Translations under genes and position numbers: made by a program
From: Flavitalea plasmicola
GTDB lineage: Bacteria; Bacteroidota; Bacteroidia; Chitinophagales; Chitinophagaceae
Assembly (NCBI RefSeq): GCF_030546645.1
Contig: NZ_JAUOTO010000011.1
Location: 1-64,000, forward strand
DNA length: 64,000 nucleotides
Direction: 5' to 3'
Notes under the pieces: model-generated
Database searches by the model: none
Told to the model about the DNA's origin: nothing
The model's input: only the letters and a program-made list of their open reading frames with translations
Shown: piece after piece, positions 35,916 to 44,139 of the stretch
How positions within the stretch are numbered: the stretch's first letter is position 1
Layout of the letters: each line of letters begins with the position of its first letter

Positions 35916-35973
35916 AAATTAGTAAATTGCAGTGGTTGCCCATACGAATTTTACGCACTAAACTCATTATAAC

Positions 35974-36270
35974 ATGTACGCATACGACACTGTAGTTGAA
36001 GCCGTCAAGGGGCTTAAGGAAAGAGGATATACCATCGACTTCAACCTGGAGCAAGACGCGATCAGCTGTCATACCGGCAAGCTGCGTCCTGCTGAATTTA
36101 CCATCACGGAGGTCTATCGTTTCGAGGGCAACAGCGATCCTGCCGACGAAGCCGTCGTATATGCCATCGAGTCCAGGGACGGCCGGAAAGGCGTGCTGGT
36201 GAATGGCTTTGGGGTCTCTTCCGAAGAGATAGGGGAAGAGATGGTGGAAAAACTGTCTGTTCGCCATTAA
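35974..36270 (+). CDS. small protein of a family often named phosphoribosylpyrophosphate synthetase in error
   Basis: 98 residues: YAYDTVVEAVKGLKERGYTIDFNLEQD, then a strand FTITEVYRFEG and VVYAIESRDGRKGVLVNGFG, ending in an alpha-helix. This compact alpha/beta protein lacks the length (about 310) and the PRPP-binding loop of a real PRPP synthetase. Function unknown. It precedes the GNAT gene by 11 bases, so the two likely form an operon. Confidence 0.8.
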   Translation: MYAYDTVVEAVKGLKERGYTIDFNLEQDAISCHTGKLRPAEFTITEVYRFEGNSDPADEAVVYAIESRDGRKGVLVNGFGVSSEEIGEEMVEKLSVRH

Positions 36271-36281
36271 ACATAGCCATT

Positions 36282-36800
36282 ATGGTAACCATTCGAACTG
36301 CCCGCGAGGAAGACCTTCCTGCCATGCTGGAGATCTATAATCACGTCATTCTCAACACCACGGCGGTATATCACTATGAGGCTCATACGATGGAGATGCG
36401 CAAAGCCTGGTATGATACCCGTGTCCAGGGAGGCTATCCTGTCTTTGTCGCGGAGTCGGAAGGGAAGATCGTTGGCTTCAGCTCCTATGGTCCTTTCCGT
36501 CCCTGGCCGGCCTATAAGTATACGATGGAAAACTCCGTGTATGTGGCGGAGGGGCAGCGTGGAAAAGGGATCGCGAAGTTATTGATGGAGCCGTTGGTAA
36601 GGACTGCAAGGGAGAAGGACGTACATGCCATCATTGCCGTAATAGACGGCTCCAATGAGGTCAGCAAGCGGCTACATCGCGGATTTGGGTTTGAGGAGGT
36701 AGGGCATTTCCGGCAGGTGGGCTATAAGTTCGGGGCCTGGCTGGACCTTACGTTCATGGAGCTGGTGCTGGATACGCCAGCCCACCCGGTGGAAGGGTAG
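36282..36800 (+). CDS. GNAT acetyltransferase, phosphinothricin/methionine sulfone type
   Basis: 172 residues. IRTAREEDLPAMLEIYNHVI and TTAVYHYEAHTMEMRKAWY match the start of the PAT/MddA group, with the acetyl-CoA loop QRGKGIAKLL near 100-109 and the signature GFEEVGHFRQVGYKFGAWLD near the C-terminus. Members acetylate phosphinothricin, methionine sulfone or sulfoximine, so resistance to such amino acid analogues is the best guess. Confidence 0.9.
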   Translation: MVTIRTAREEDLPAMLEIYNHVILNTTAVYHYEAHTMEMRKAWYDTRVQGGYPVFVAESEGKIVGFSSYGPFRPWPAYKYTMENSVYVAEGQRGKGIAKLLMEPLVRTAREKDVHAIIAVIDGSNEVSKRLHRGFGFEEVGHFRQVGYKFGAWLDLTFMELVLDTPAHPVEG

Positions 36801-36845
36801 AAACCTCCGTGGGTTTGCCAGATCATGCGGAGCCGACAGGAGCCG

Positions 36846-37304
36846 TCAGTACCTGGCTTTCACGATATCCGCCACCACCTTATCGATGGGCAGCGTCACG
36901 CTCTGCGCGCCGAACAGGTCCCAGTCGATGAAGCGAAAGGTCTCCGTTTCTTTTCTTTCGGCGTAGATCTTCAGTTCTCTTTCGTCAAAATCAAATGGTT
37001 TGGTACGCAGGGGGGCTTTTATGGGCTCCAGGGCTTCGGCAAAATAATAGATGGAGATGATCTGGTGTTCCGGATTGAAAGCAGACATCTGGAAAAAGTC
37101 GGTGGTATACAGATGATCTCCGATGCGTACATCCAGGTCCATCTCTTCTTTAAACTCTCTTTTCAGGCAATCCCTTGTGCCTTCTCCGAATTCCAGGCCG
37201 CCGCCGGGGAATTTTGTATAGTAGCCGCCACGGATATATTCATCACTGACGAGGACTTTCTTATTTTCTCCCAGTAAGATGCCGTATACTCTCAGGTTTA
37301 TCAT
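36846..37304 (-). CDS. Nudix hydrolase
   Basis: 152 residues. The Nudix box G-x5-E-x7-REFKEE occupies 35-57 (GGLEFGE, then REFKEEMD) with the metal-binding glutamates at 53 and 54. Substrates are nucleoside diphosphates linked to X; the specific one is unknown. It lies downstream of a terminator that ends the Cys-rich protein transcript. Confidence 0.9.
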   Translation of the reverse strand: MINLRVYGILLGENKKVLVSDEYIRGGYYTKFPGGGLEFGEGTRDCLKREFKEEMDLDVRIGDHLYTTDFFQMSAFNPEHQIISIYYFAEALEPIKAPLRTKPFDFDERELKIYAERKETETFRFIDWDLFGAQSVTLPIDKVVADIVKARY

Positions 37305-37317
37305 GTATGGTGTTTAA

Positions 37318-37344
37318 GAGCCCTCCGGACAATCCGGAGGGCCT
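37318..37344 (-). terminator. hairpin after the small Cys-rich protein gene
   Basis: Nine perfect pairs CCCTCCGGA / TCCGGAGGG with a 3-base loop, 12 bases after the stop at 37357. The minus-strand tail CTCTTAAAC is only weakly T-rich, so termination is plausible but not certain. Confidence 0.6.
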
Positions 37345-37356
37345 TGAGATCAATGA

Positions 37357-37530
37357 TTAATGTGGTTTTGCACAGCAGCCCTGGCCGCAATGGTCCTTAC
37401 AGGCGGGTGTACAAACTTTTTCCGTGCAATCCTTGCAAGCTTTTTTAGCATGCCTGGGTTTGTCGGAAGCTTGAGCAGCCTGGCCAATGGTCAATGCAGT
37501 AGCCAGCGCCAATAAAAATATATTTTTCAT
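37357..37530 (-). CDS. small exported Cys-rich protein
   Basis: 57 residues from the ATG at 37530 (37536 also possible). Signal peptide KNIFLLALATALTIGQAAQA at 2-21, then a very short mature part: HAKKACKDCTEKVC, TPACKDHC, GQGCCAKPH, seven Cys plus His and Lys in about 36 residues. The CxxC and CC spacing suggests metal binding like a tiny metallothionein, though disulfides are equally possible after export. Situated directly after another Cys/His-rich exported protein gene. Confidence 0.75.
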   Translation of the reverse strand: MKNIFLLALATALTIGQAAQASDKPRHAKKACKDCTEKVCTPACKDHCGQGCCAKPH

Positions 37531-37579
37531 ATACATTTTTTGATGGTGAGAATAAAGATGATGTGCTTTTTGGTATGGA

Positions 37580-37942
37580 TCAGGCATTGGGTGGCTTCCA
37601 GGTCGATGCGGCATAGTCTGTCAGCGGTTGTCCCGGGATCTCGCGATAAGGATGTCTGACAGTGGCGGAAAGGCCGGCTGATGTATAGGTGGCGGTAACC
37701 TCTGCCGTGTAGCAGAGTGGACAATTGGTGCAGTTGGCTGTGGGATTGCAGCATCCTTTACCGTCATGTGCGGACGGTTTTCCGGAGTGTTCATGTTCAT
37801 AAGGGCATTGCTGTCCTTTCATGTGGCAGGTGGTGGAGGCTGTCGCAGCCTGCTGTTGTTCCAGCAGATGAAATGGCAATTGGATGGTCTCACCGATGTA
37901 GGTGAGGGCTGTCATCAGCAATATATGAACATGCCATTTCAT
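37580..37942 (-). CDS. exported Cys/His-rich protein, unknown
   Basis: 120 residues. N-terminal hydrophobic segment MKWHVHILLMTALTYIG as export signal, then CHMKGQQC, HEHSGKPSAHDGKGCC and CTNCPLC: seven Cys and several His within about 40 residues (38-78), followed by a beta-rich tail ATYTSAGLSATVRHPYRE. The pattern suits a metal-binding or redox-active secreted protein; no family is recognised. It is 49 bases upstream of the 57-residue Cys-rich protein on the same strand, so both are likely one transcript. Confidence 0.75.
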   Translation of the reverse strand: MKWHVHILLMTALTYIGETIQLPFHLLEQQQAATASTTCHMKGQQCPYEHEHSGKPSAHDGKGCCNPTANCTNCPLCYTAEVTATYTSAGLSATVRHPYREIPGQPLTDYAASTWKPPNA

Positions 37943-37962
37943 TCGTCAATAAAAGTACTGAA

Positions 37963-38901
37963 TTAAAACCATTTCTTTTTCATAAAATACCAGCTGATGA
38001 CGATGGAAATGCCCAGTGACAGGACAATAGGAATATAGAAAGCGTAATGTGAATTGGAGCCGGGGATGGGCACGTTCATGCCATAGATACCCGACACCAG
38101 GGCTGGCAGCGAGAGGATGATCGTGATGGAGGTCAGTCGCTTCAACACGTTATTCATATTGTTGTTGATGATGCTGGCAAAGGCATCCAGCGTACTGCTG
38201 AGTATGTTTGTATAGATATTGGCCATTTCCAGCGCCTGTGACATATCCACGGCCAGATCGTCGAGGAATTCCTTCTCTTCATCGGTGAGGCCCAGGAAAT
38301 TGGTACGGGCCATTTTCAGCAGCAGGATCTCATTGCTGCGGAGGGCCGTCACGAAATACACCATGCTTTTCTGGATCTTCATCAGCTCCAGCAGCTCTTC
38401 ATTCCTGTTGGAGGCATAGAGCTTCTGTTCCATGAGATTCCGGCGCTGGTTGATCTCCTTCAGGTATTCCAGATAGGTTTGGGTGATCTTTTCGATGACC
38501 TTCAGGACCATCATGTTCTTTTTATCGGGATGCCTGTTCTGGAAAGTGTTGAGGAATTTCTTGATGGCGCCGTTCTCAAAGGAGTTGACGGTTACGATCT
38601 GATTGTGGGTAAGGATAATACAGATGGGAATGGTGATATAGTAAGCGTCGCTTTCGTTGAAGGAGTTGTTTTCCGTCGGCGTTTTGATGACGATGAGCTT
38701 AACGTTATCCTCCTCTTCGAAGCGGGGTCGTTCGTCGATGTCGAGGGAGTCCGTGAGGAAATCCAGGGGGATATCCAGCTCCGAGGACAGGTTGGAGAAC
38801 TCCTGCTGCTTCAAAGGCGGCAGGATATTGATCCAGGTGCCGTCTGCGGCCTGCTCAACTTCTACGGTTTGATGGTTGATGTTCTTGAAAAACTGGATCA
38901 T
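37963..38901 (-). CDS. corA: magnesium/cobalt transporter CorA
   Basis: 312 residues from the ATG at 38901; nine extra residues upstream come from the heptamer repeat. Large cytosolic N-terminal domain, a long stalk helix, and two C-terminal TM helices; the signature GMN is at 274-276 in IYGMNVPIPG. The final basic tail KKKWF is typical. Imports Mg2+ as a pentamer. The upstream region is the CAAGCTT-type heptamer repeat. Confidence 0.95.
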   Translation of the reverse strand: MIQFFKNINHQTVEVEQAADGTWINILPPLKQQEFSNLSSELDIPLDFLTDSLDIDERPRFEEEDNVKLIVIKTPTENNSFNESDAYYITIPICIILTHNQIVTVNSFENGAIKKFLNTFQNRHPDKKNMMVLKVIEKITQTYLEYLKEINQRRNLMEQKLYASNRNEELLELMKIQKSMVYFVTALRSNEILLLKMARTNFLGLTDEEKEFLDDLAVDMSQALEMANIYTNILSSTLDAFASIINNNMNNVLKRLTSITIILSLPALVSGIYGMNVPIPGSNSHYAFYIPIVLSLGISIVISWYFMKKKWF

Positions 38902-38904
38902 TTT

Positions 38905-39010
38905 TGAGCTACAAGCTCCAAGCGGCAAGCTTCAAGCTTTTTTTTATATGTTTAGATCAGAATGTCAAATAGGCCAAACCGACTTGTAGCTATTACCTTG
39001 CAGCTTGTAG
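38905..39010. repeat. heptamer repeat (GCTNCAA) around the corA start and dapF stop
   Basis: The plus strand reads GCTACAA GCTCCAA GCGGCAA GCTTCAA GCTTT from 38908 on; after 50 bases of unrelated sequence a second cluster runs ACTTGTAGCT then CTTGCAGCTTGTAGCT at 38982-39011. The second cluster contains the last codons of dapF. The word family is the same as the (C/T/A)AGCTTG heptamers of the 41-bp satellite at the left edge of the window. Confidence 0.75.
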
Positions 39011-39796
39011 CTGGTCGTCGATGTCTCCTTCGAATACTTTCACGGCCGGTCCGCAAAGCCATATATTTTCAAAAGCGTTATCGCCTACTCTGTCGAATTC
39101 CACCCGCAGCTTGCCGCCTTTGGTGACGACCCGGACGTTGTTGTATCCCAGCTCATTGTGATAGCAGGCGAGGGCGCTGGCTGTAACGCCCGTGCCGCAG
39201 GAGAGCGTCTCGTCCTCGACGCCCCGTTCGTAGGTGCGGACGATGATCTCGTCTTCCTTCTTTTGCTCTACAAAGTTGACATTGATACCTTCCTTGGAAA
39301 ATTCGCTGCTATAACGGATCTCCATGCCTTTCCTGTAAACCTCGTAATCCATGACGTCCGTCACCAGCTTTATGTAATGGGGCGAGCCGGTGTCCAGGAT
39401 AAAATCGTTGTGATAGTCCCGGATGCCCGTCACGTTCTTCATTTTGAGACTTACGATGCCATCGTCGTCGATCCTGGCCTGGTGCGGGCCATCGGTTGCA
39501 ATGAAATAATATTCATCTTTATGCATGCCCAGGTCATAGGCGAACCTGACCAGGCAGCGACCGCCATTGCCGCACATGCTGCTCTCTCTTCCGTCGGAGT
39601 TGTAGTATTTCATTTCGAAGTCAAAGCCTGACCTGGTATTCAACAGCATCAGCCCGTCGGCGCCGATGCCAAAACGTCTGTCACAGAGATTTTTCACCCG
39701 ATCTACGGTGAGGGCGGTGTAGCTCCAGTTCCGATTGTCCAGGATAATAAAGTCATTTCCGGTGCCCTGATACTTATAAAAATGCATTTTGCTCAT
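38993..39796 (-). CDS. dapF: diaminopimelate epimerase
   Basis: 267 residues from the ATG at 39796 (39787 also possible). Converts LL- to meso-diaminopimelate for lysine and peptidoglycan. The two catalytic Cys are in MCGNGGRC (near residue 75) and LSCGTGVTAS (near 213). N-terminal KYQGTGNDFIILDN is typical. The last residues LQAAR are encoded by heptamer repeat units, so the C-terminal tail has probably been extended or replaced by the repeat. Confidence 0.95.
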   Translation of the reverse strand: MSKMHFYKYQGTGNDFIILDNRNWSYTALTVDRVKNLCDRRFGIGADGLMLLNTRSGFDFEMKYYNSDGRESSMCGNGGRCLVRFAYDLGMHKDEYYFIATDGPHQARIDDDGIVSLKMKNVTGIRDYHNDFILDTGSPHYIKLVTDVMDYEVYRKGMEIRYSSEFSKEGINVNFVEQKKEDEIIVRTYERGVEDETLSCGTGVTASALACYHNELGYNNVRVVTKGGKLRVEFDRVGDNAFENIWLCGPAVKVFEGDIDDQLQAAR

Positions 39797-39821
39797 GATG
39801 GGTCTAAGATGGACAAAAGTA

Positions 39822-40697
39822 TCACATCTTCTCGACAATTCTCAGTGTCTCGCTAATGAGCTTCTCAACGGCAGCAGTGCCATCCGCCGAAAATGTCTTA
39901 TTGATGCGGTTGGCTACAATAGCGCTGAGGCTTATGCAGTGATGTCCCATGAGCCGCCCTAATCCATAAATACCGGCCGTCTCCATTTCAAAATTAGTGA
40001 TTCGGTGGGGCCCGAAGGAAAAGCCTGTCAGCCTGTCGATCAGCTCCGGCTGGCTCAATCCGAGACGCAGGACCCTTCCCTGGGGTCCATAAAACCCGGG
40101 GCAGGTGACCGTTATGCCCTGGTGGAAGCCATCTACGAAGTGCCGGAGCAGGGTGGGGCTGGCCCCGCTGATATAGGGTTGTGCCAGGCGGTGATGCAGT
40201 TGGGTCTGGGTAGCGAAGGACTGGAGGAGGGCCTTATCTTCTTCATTTTCCTCATGCCGGTAGAAATTCAACAGGTTGTCGATGCCGAGACCATGGGTAG
40301 ATGCTACAAAGCCGTCTACGGGGACGTCTTTTTGCAGGGAGCCGGAGGTGCCCATCCGGATGATGGTCAGAATAGAAAGCGTCGGTTTCACCGTACGGGT
40401 AGCCAGGTCGATATTCGCCAGGGCGTCCAGCTCATTGAGGACGATGTCGATATTGTCGGTGCCGATGCCTGTACTGACGACGGTGACCCGTTTTTTACCA
40501 ATGTACCCCGTATGGGAGACGAATTCCCGGTGTTGCGTCTTATGCTCTATCTTGTCGAAATGCTTGCTGACGGCAGATACCCGGAGGGGGTCGCCCACGG
40601 TAAATATGGTGTCCGCCAGCTCTTCCGGCCTGAGGTCCAGGTGGTAAATAGCGCCTCTGCTATTGATAATAAGTTCACTTTCAGCGATTGCTTGCAT
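39822..40697 (-). CDS. nucleoside phosphorylase (uridine phosphorylase-like)
   Basis: 291 residues. Phosphate-binding VGDPLRV near 35-41, phosphorylase loop IRMGTSGSL near 111-119 and the ribose/base region NFEMETAGIYGLGRLMGH near 234-251 are PNP/UDP family hallmarks; the FEMET motif binds ribose. It cleaves a nucleoside with phosphate, probably uridine or purine nucleosides. It lies upstream of dapF on the same strand; the gap of 25 bases suggests cotranscription. Confidence 0.88.
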   Translation of the reverse strand: MQAIAESELIINSRGAIYHLDLRPEELADTIFTVGDPLRVSAVSKHFDKIEHKTQHREFVSHTGYIGKKRVTVVSTGIGTDNIDIVLNELDALANIDLATRTVKPTLSILTIIRMGTSGSLQKDVPVDGFVASTHGLGIDNLLNFYRHEENEEDKALLQSFATQTQLHHRLAQPYISGASPTLLRHFVDGFHQGITVTCPGFYGPQGRVLRLGLSQPELIDRLTGFSFGPHRITNFEMETAGIYGLGRLMGHHCISLSAIVANRINKTFSADGTAAVEKLISETLRIVEKM

Positions 40698-40737
40698 AAA
40701 TTCTGATGTTTTTTTTCGAACTTCTTCAAAATTATCT

Positions 40738-40745
40738 TAATTTTG
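40738..40745 (+). promoter_or_regulatory. -7 box of the tRNA-Cys transcript
   Basis: TAATTTTG is an exact TAnnTTTG match 67 bases before the tRNA. A partial -33 (TTTCG, near 40714) lies at about the right distance. Confidence 0.4.
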
Positions 40746-40812
40746 CACCTGCTCAAAAATAAGGTATCTCTAACAGGATGTCTGGAAAAAGGTACCTTTA
40801 GGGCGGGTATAG

Positions 40813-40886
40813 GGTCTCGTGGCCGAGTGGCTAGGCAGAGCTCTGCAAAAGCTTCTACAGCAGTTCGAATCTGCTCGAGACCTCCA
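40813..40886 (+). tRNA. tRNA-Cys (GCA)
   Basis: 74 bases with encoded CCA. Acceptor GGTCTCG / CGAGACC, anticodon loop CTGCAAA with U33 and GCA, 4-base variable loop, T arm AGCAG-TTCGAAT-CTGCT and discriminator T, the standard identity elements for CysRS. Confidence 0.95.
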
Positions 40887-40896
40887 GCCAATCAAG

Positions 40897-40920
40897 AACC
40901 GCCGAAAGGCGGTTTTTTTT
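40897..40920 (+). terminator. rho-independent terminator of tRNA-Cys
   Basis: AACCGCC-GAAA-GGCGGTT followed by a run of T, 10 bases after the CCA end. Confidence 0.92.
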
Positions 40921-40952
40921 TGTGTACATGCGGACTTTAGTTTTTTTTAAGC

Positions 40953-42866
40953 TTAGTCGGCGTACGGGTCCATAATTCCCTGTGGTGAATAAGGCCGTTT
41001 GTTCCACAGTTGGGCAGGGTTGATGGCCCCGTGGATGACGTTGCTGTATAATACCTTCTTCTTTTTGGGATGTTGCGGATCCAGATATTCAAGCTGCAAA
41101 CGGACGTTGACTGCAATAGCACCATCCATTTGCGGCATGGTGAATTTCCAGTAGGCACCGGGCTCGAGGGCTATTTTGTGATAGCTGTTGCCACACCAGC
41201 TGTTGGGCAGATAATCGATGTCTTTCCAGGAACCATCTTTCCCTTGAGCCTGAGTGGTGCAATTCAGGCGACTGTCTTCGGCCGGGAACCAACAGGTGTC
41301 ACCCGTCGTGTTGGCAAGGTATACCCGGTAGCCTCGAAAGTCGACTGAAAACGTATCGGTCAGTGCGGTATCGATGAGCAGGTGAAGGCTGTCGGGGCCA
41401 AAGGGGACATCCCGGATCTTCCTGGGAATGTTCTTAGATAACGCCCAACCGCCGCTGCGAGCCGGCTCTCCGTTTTTGTTCGGCGATGAATATGCGTAAA
41501 AATAGCCGCGAAGCATATAATCCGAGTTAAACGTCCGTAGGTGGGAATTGGAACGCAAACTGTCTTGCCAAACTATTTTTCCTGAGGTGTTCATCACTGC
41601 CAGTTTGCCGGCGACGATCACTTTCAACAGACCATTGAGGAACCCGGACCGATCAACCTCATCGAGAGGGGGTGTGGGGATAAGTTTGCCGTTGAAGGCG
41701 CCAATTCCGTAGTGGGGCTTTTGTCCATGAAAATATCGATCGACAAAATGATAATCGTCCAGAAACTCCAGTTGGTGAAAGGGTGCATCAGAAGGTTTGA
41801 ACACCACGCGACCGAGGGTGTCGATGATGACATTGCTTTGATCATTGTCGATAATGGCGTATCCGTGGAAAAAGCCCGGATCTTTTACTTTACGGTACTC
41901 TTCATTTCCTACGCGTTGCAGGTGCCTGTCGACGAGGAGGTAGTTTCCCCCGCGATGCCGGATGAAGGCGCGCCCGCAGGTAAATGGGCGGACGTCGTCG
42001 ACAGTAGTATCGTTGAGCAGGACGTGGTTGTGGAGGTCAATGAACCCCATATAACCTTTCGCAGATGAATAAAGGACACCCGGTGATTCGGGCTCCCAAA
42101 ATTTGTAAAGCGCAAGGGGCGCGATGTCCTCCGAAAAACCGTCTTCGCTGATACTGGTACCATGGAGTTGCTGCCGGCGAAGGACAACCTTGCCCGATCG
42201 ATCCACGACTATCTGGTAATCGGGGCTGTCAACGGCCAGACAATAGCCATGGTGCGGTCGGCTGATCGTTGCATACTTGCCGACCGGAATGACGAAATGT
42301 CCCAGTGTATCGACCACTCCTTCCTGGGTATGGCCATCGTGACTAACGGAGTCTACATAGGCAAGGCCGTCGTCGAAATCAGTGATCATTCCGTAAAGGG
42401 TGTCGAGAACGAGCCTGCCTTGCGTGTTGATCAAGCCGCGGTGACCAGAGAAGGTACGTACGACCGCTACACCGTGCTGGAATGAAGAGAGTTCTTCGTA
42501 TGCACAGGGAAAGGCCGACCGCCCCTGATGATCGATGTAATAGAAATGGTCATCCTTGTACACGAGTGCCAGGCCGCACGAAAAAGGCTCGGCCCAGTCG
42601 AACTGGGCGGTGATTGTGAAATCTCCCTTTGAGTCGATGTAACCATATAGTCCGTTTTCCCGGACGGCGGCCAACCCCTCCGAAAAATCGCTGCCATTGT
42701 AATAGATCGCGGGAATGACCATTTTCCCCGCCTTGTCGATATAGCCGATCTTATGGTCCGCCTCTATTCGGACAAGAATAGACCGGTCTGATGAATGTAC
42801 ACATGCAATGAGGGCCACACAGGACAAAACGGAAATAAGGTAGAATGGGGCGGAGCGTATGGGCAT
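40953..42866 (-). CDS. WG-repeat lipoprotein
   Basis: 637 residues from the ATG at 42866, chosen for its signal peptide and lipobox LIAC (Cys22). The first 450 residues carry WG-type beta repeats of about 45-50 residues, for example KIGYIDKAGKMVIPAIYY, GLYGYIDSKGDFTITAQFD and DHFYYIDHQGRSAFP, that form an open propeller-like stack. The C-terminal 180 residues are a different beta-rich domain with several Cys and Trp. Probably surface-exposed; ligand unknown. First gene of the accessory block next to tRNA-Cys. Confidence 0.85.
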   Translation of the reverse strand: MPIRSAPFYLISVLSCVALIACVHSSDRSILVRIEADHKIGYIDKAGKMVIPAIYYNGSDFSEGLAAVRENGLYGYIDSKGDFTITAQFDWAEPFSCGLALVYKDDHFYYIDHQGRSAFPCAYEELSSFQHGVAVVRTFSGHRGLINTQGRLVLDTLYGMITDFDDGLAYVDSVSHDGHTQEGVVDTLGHFVIPVGKYATISRPHHGYCLAVDSPDYQIVVDRSGKVVLRRQQLHGTSISEDGFSEDIAPLALYKFWEPESPGVLYSSAKGYMGFIDLHNHVLLNDTTVDDVRPFTCGRAFIRHRGGNYLLVDRHLQRVGNEEYRKVKDPGFFHGYAIIDNDQSNVIIDTLGRVVFKPSDAPFHQLEFLDDYHFVDRYFHGQKPHYGIGAFNGKLIPTPPLDEVDRSGFLNGLLKVIVAGKLAVMNTSGKIVWQDSLRSNSHLRTFNSDYMLRGYFYAYSSPNKNGEPARSGGWALSKNIPRKIRDVPFGPDSLHLLIDTALTDTFSVDFRGYRVYLANTTGDTCWFPAEDSRLNCTTQAQGKDGSWKDIDYLPNSWCGNSYHKIALEPGAYWKFTMPQMDGAIAVNVRLQLEYLDPQHPKKKKVLYSNVIHGAINPAQLWNKRPYSPQGIMDPYAD

Positions 42867-43004
42867 GTAATGGAGATGGGATGAGGAAGTTACGACATTT
42901 AGCGAGAGTATTGCTGGTGAGAAAAGCCTGGGCAACTACCCGCTGGGGCATGCTCAAATGTGGTATTTTTTTTAATGCATTGATAGTCAGTTGATTTAAT
43001 GCTA

Positions 43005-43035
43005 TTTGATCATGCATGAAAACAGTATATATTTG
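43005..43035 (+). promoter_or_regulatory. canonical Bacteroidota promoter of the RRM gene
   Basis: TTTG (43005-43008), 19 bases, TATATTTG (43028-43035): both boxes and the spacing match the consensus exactly. A transcription start at about 43041-43043 leaves only 3-5 bases before the ATG at 43046, so ATGs at 43016 and 43040 cannot be used. Confidence 0.72.
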
Positions 43036-43045
43036 CCTTATGCGA

Positions 43046-43297
43046 ATGACAATATCTGGCCTTCCGCGCCATTTCGACAAATTTGATCTTCAACGCCTAT
43101 TTAACCCATTTGGCTGGGTGGATTATACAAGAATCCTCATCGACCCTCTCTCTGGTCTAAGCAAGGGAAAAGGAATCGTCGAGATGAAGCAGGATGATCA
43201 GGCGAAACAGGCAATGGCTGCTTTGCAGGGCAAAATATTGGAGACGAATCCGCTGAACATTAAGGAAGCTAAAGAAGCGGGTCCAAAGCGCTGGTAA
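43046..43297 (+). CDS. single-RRM RNA-binding protein
   Basis: 83 residues from the ATG at 43046, which is fixed by the promoter. One RNA recognition motif: RNP2-like TISGLP at 2-7 and RNP1-like KGKGIVEM near 41-48, then the last strand LNIKEAKEA. The aromatic residues usual in RNP1 are partly replaced (KGKGIVEM instead of RGFGFVEM), so RNA binding may be weaker or different. Bacteroidota RRM proteins act on mRNAs; targets here are unknown. Probably near-leaderless. Confidence 0.82.
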   Translation: MTISGLPRHFDKFDLQRLFNPFGWVDYTRILIDPLSGLSKGKGIVEMKQDDQAKQAMAALQGKILETNPLNIKEAKEAGPKRW

Positions 43298-43569
43298 CCT
43301 ATTTCCACTCCGTTAGATATTCATCCATTATCTGATCAGACAATGCGGTTTGAACCGGCTGCCTTATGCAGACTGGCATAATATTGCGGGCTGAGAGACG
43401 ATCGGGTAGATGGGGATAATTAATCGCGTTATCTGCAGCAGTGAAAGTATTCAATATAATATATGTAGCTGGTCGTCAATCTCTTACCTGGCGTGGCGCT
43501 AATGGCAGATTTTTTGCCTAGCTTTTACTGTACAACCTTCTTAAACAGTAAAACTTAAAATTGTTATTT

Positions 43570-44121
43570 ATGAAAAAGATAAGCGGGACCAGGATGGCAG
43601 TATTCCTAATGATATTGTCGGGTCTTTTTTTGCCACGAATAGTAAAGGCGCAGGAAGGTAACCAGGAAAGGATAATGGAGGACAGCAAAAAGGCCAAAGC
43701 CGCCTTCTTAAAGGCAGATCCATCTATGGAAAATCTCTTTAAGAATTCCGCCGGATATGTAATATTCCCCAATGTAGGTAAGGGAGGTTTAGGAGTAGGC
43801 GGAGCCGCAGGCAGAGGGATGGTATATGAAAAAGGAAAGCCGGTGGGTATGGCCAAGATGACACAGGTAACGGTGGGTGCGCAGGCAGGGGGACAAGCAT
43901 ACCGGGAAGTTATCTTTTTTCAAAATAAAGACGCGTTGGATCGCTTTATGCAAGACAAAGTTGAATTCAGCGGACAAGTTTCGGCAATCGCTGCTAAAGC
44001 AGGCGCTTCTGCCAATGCGAATTACAGAGACGGCGTAGTGGTATTTTCCCAGGAAAAAGGTGGATTAATGCTGGAGGCCTCCTTGGGCGGGCAGAAATTT
44101 AGCTATAAGGCATTAAAATAA
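43570..44121 (+). CDS. exported SYLF (Ysc84) domain protein
   Basis: 183 residues from the ATG at 43570. Signal peptide to about residue 28 (MAVFLMILSGLFLPRIVKA). The SYLF domain fills the rest: KAKAAFLKADPSMENLFKNS, AGYVIFPNVGKGGLGVGGA and the end RDGVVVFSQEKGGLMLEASLGG. SYLF domains bind lipids in eukaryotes; bacterial versions are exported and of unknown role. Strong terminator directly downstream. Confidence 0.88.
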   Translation: MKKISGTRMAVFLMILSGLFLPRIVKAQEGNQERIMEDSKKAKAAFLKADPSMENLFKNSAGYVIFPNVGKGGLGVGGAAGRGMVYEKGKPVGMAKMTQVTVGAQAGGQAYREVIFFQNKDALDRFMQDKVEFSGQVSAIAAKAGASANANYRDGVVVFSQEKGGLMLEASLGGQKFSYKALK

Positions 44122-44139
44122 CGGTAATAAATCAGATGA

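Noticed and set aside
35974-36270. Real PRPP synthetase
   Set aside because: Only 98 residues and no PRPP or ATP motif; the name circulates for this small family without support.
37963-38901. Mg2+ riboswitch before corA
   Set aside because: The upstream sequence is mostly heptamer repeat and shows no M-box or mgtA-like conserved parts.
43380-43420. GGGCTGAGAGAC resembling the start of a TPP riboswitch
   Set aside because: The second conserved part of the THI box (the CCTGATCTGG region) is missing and no thiamine gene follows.
43264-43475. An open minus-strand frame of about 58 codons ending in LSDQIMDEYLTEWK
   Set aside because: It has no start codon before an internal ATG about 25 codons from the end, and no recognised homology; could be a gene remnant but chance is sufficient.
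43463-43476. TGTAGCTGGTCGTC shared with the 3' end of dapF (39007-39019)
   Set aside because: A 14-base match with no further similarity; too short to claim a duplication or att site.
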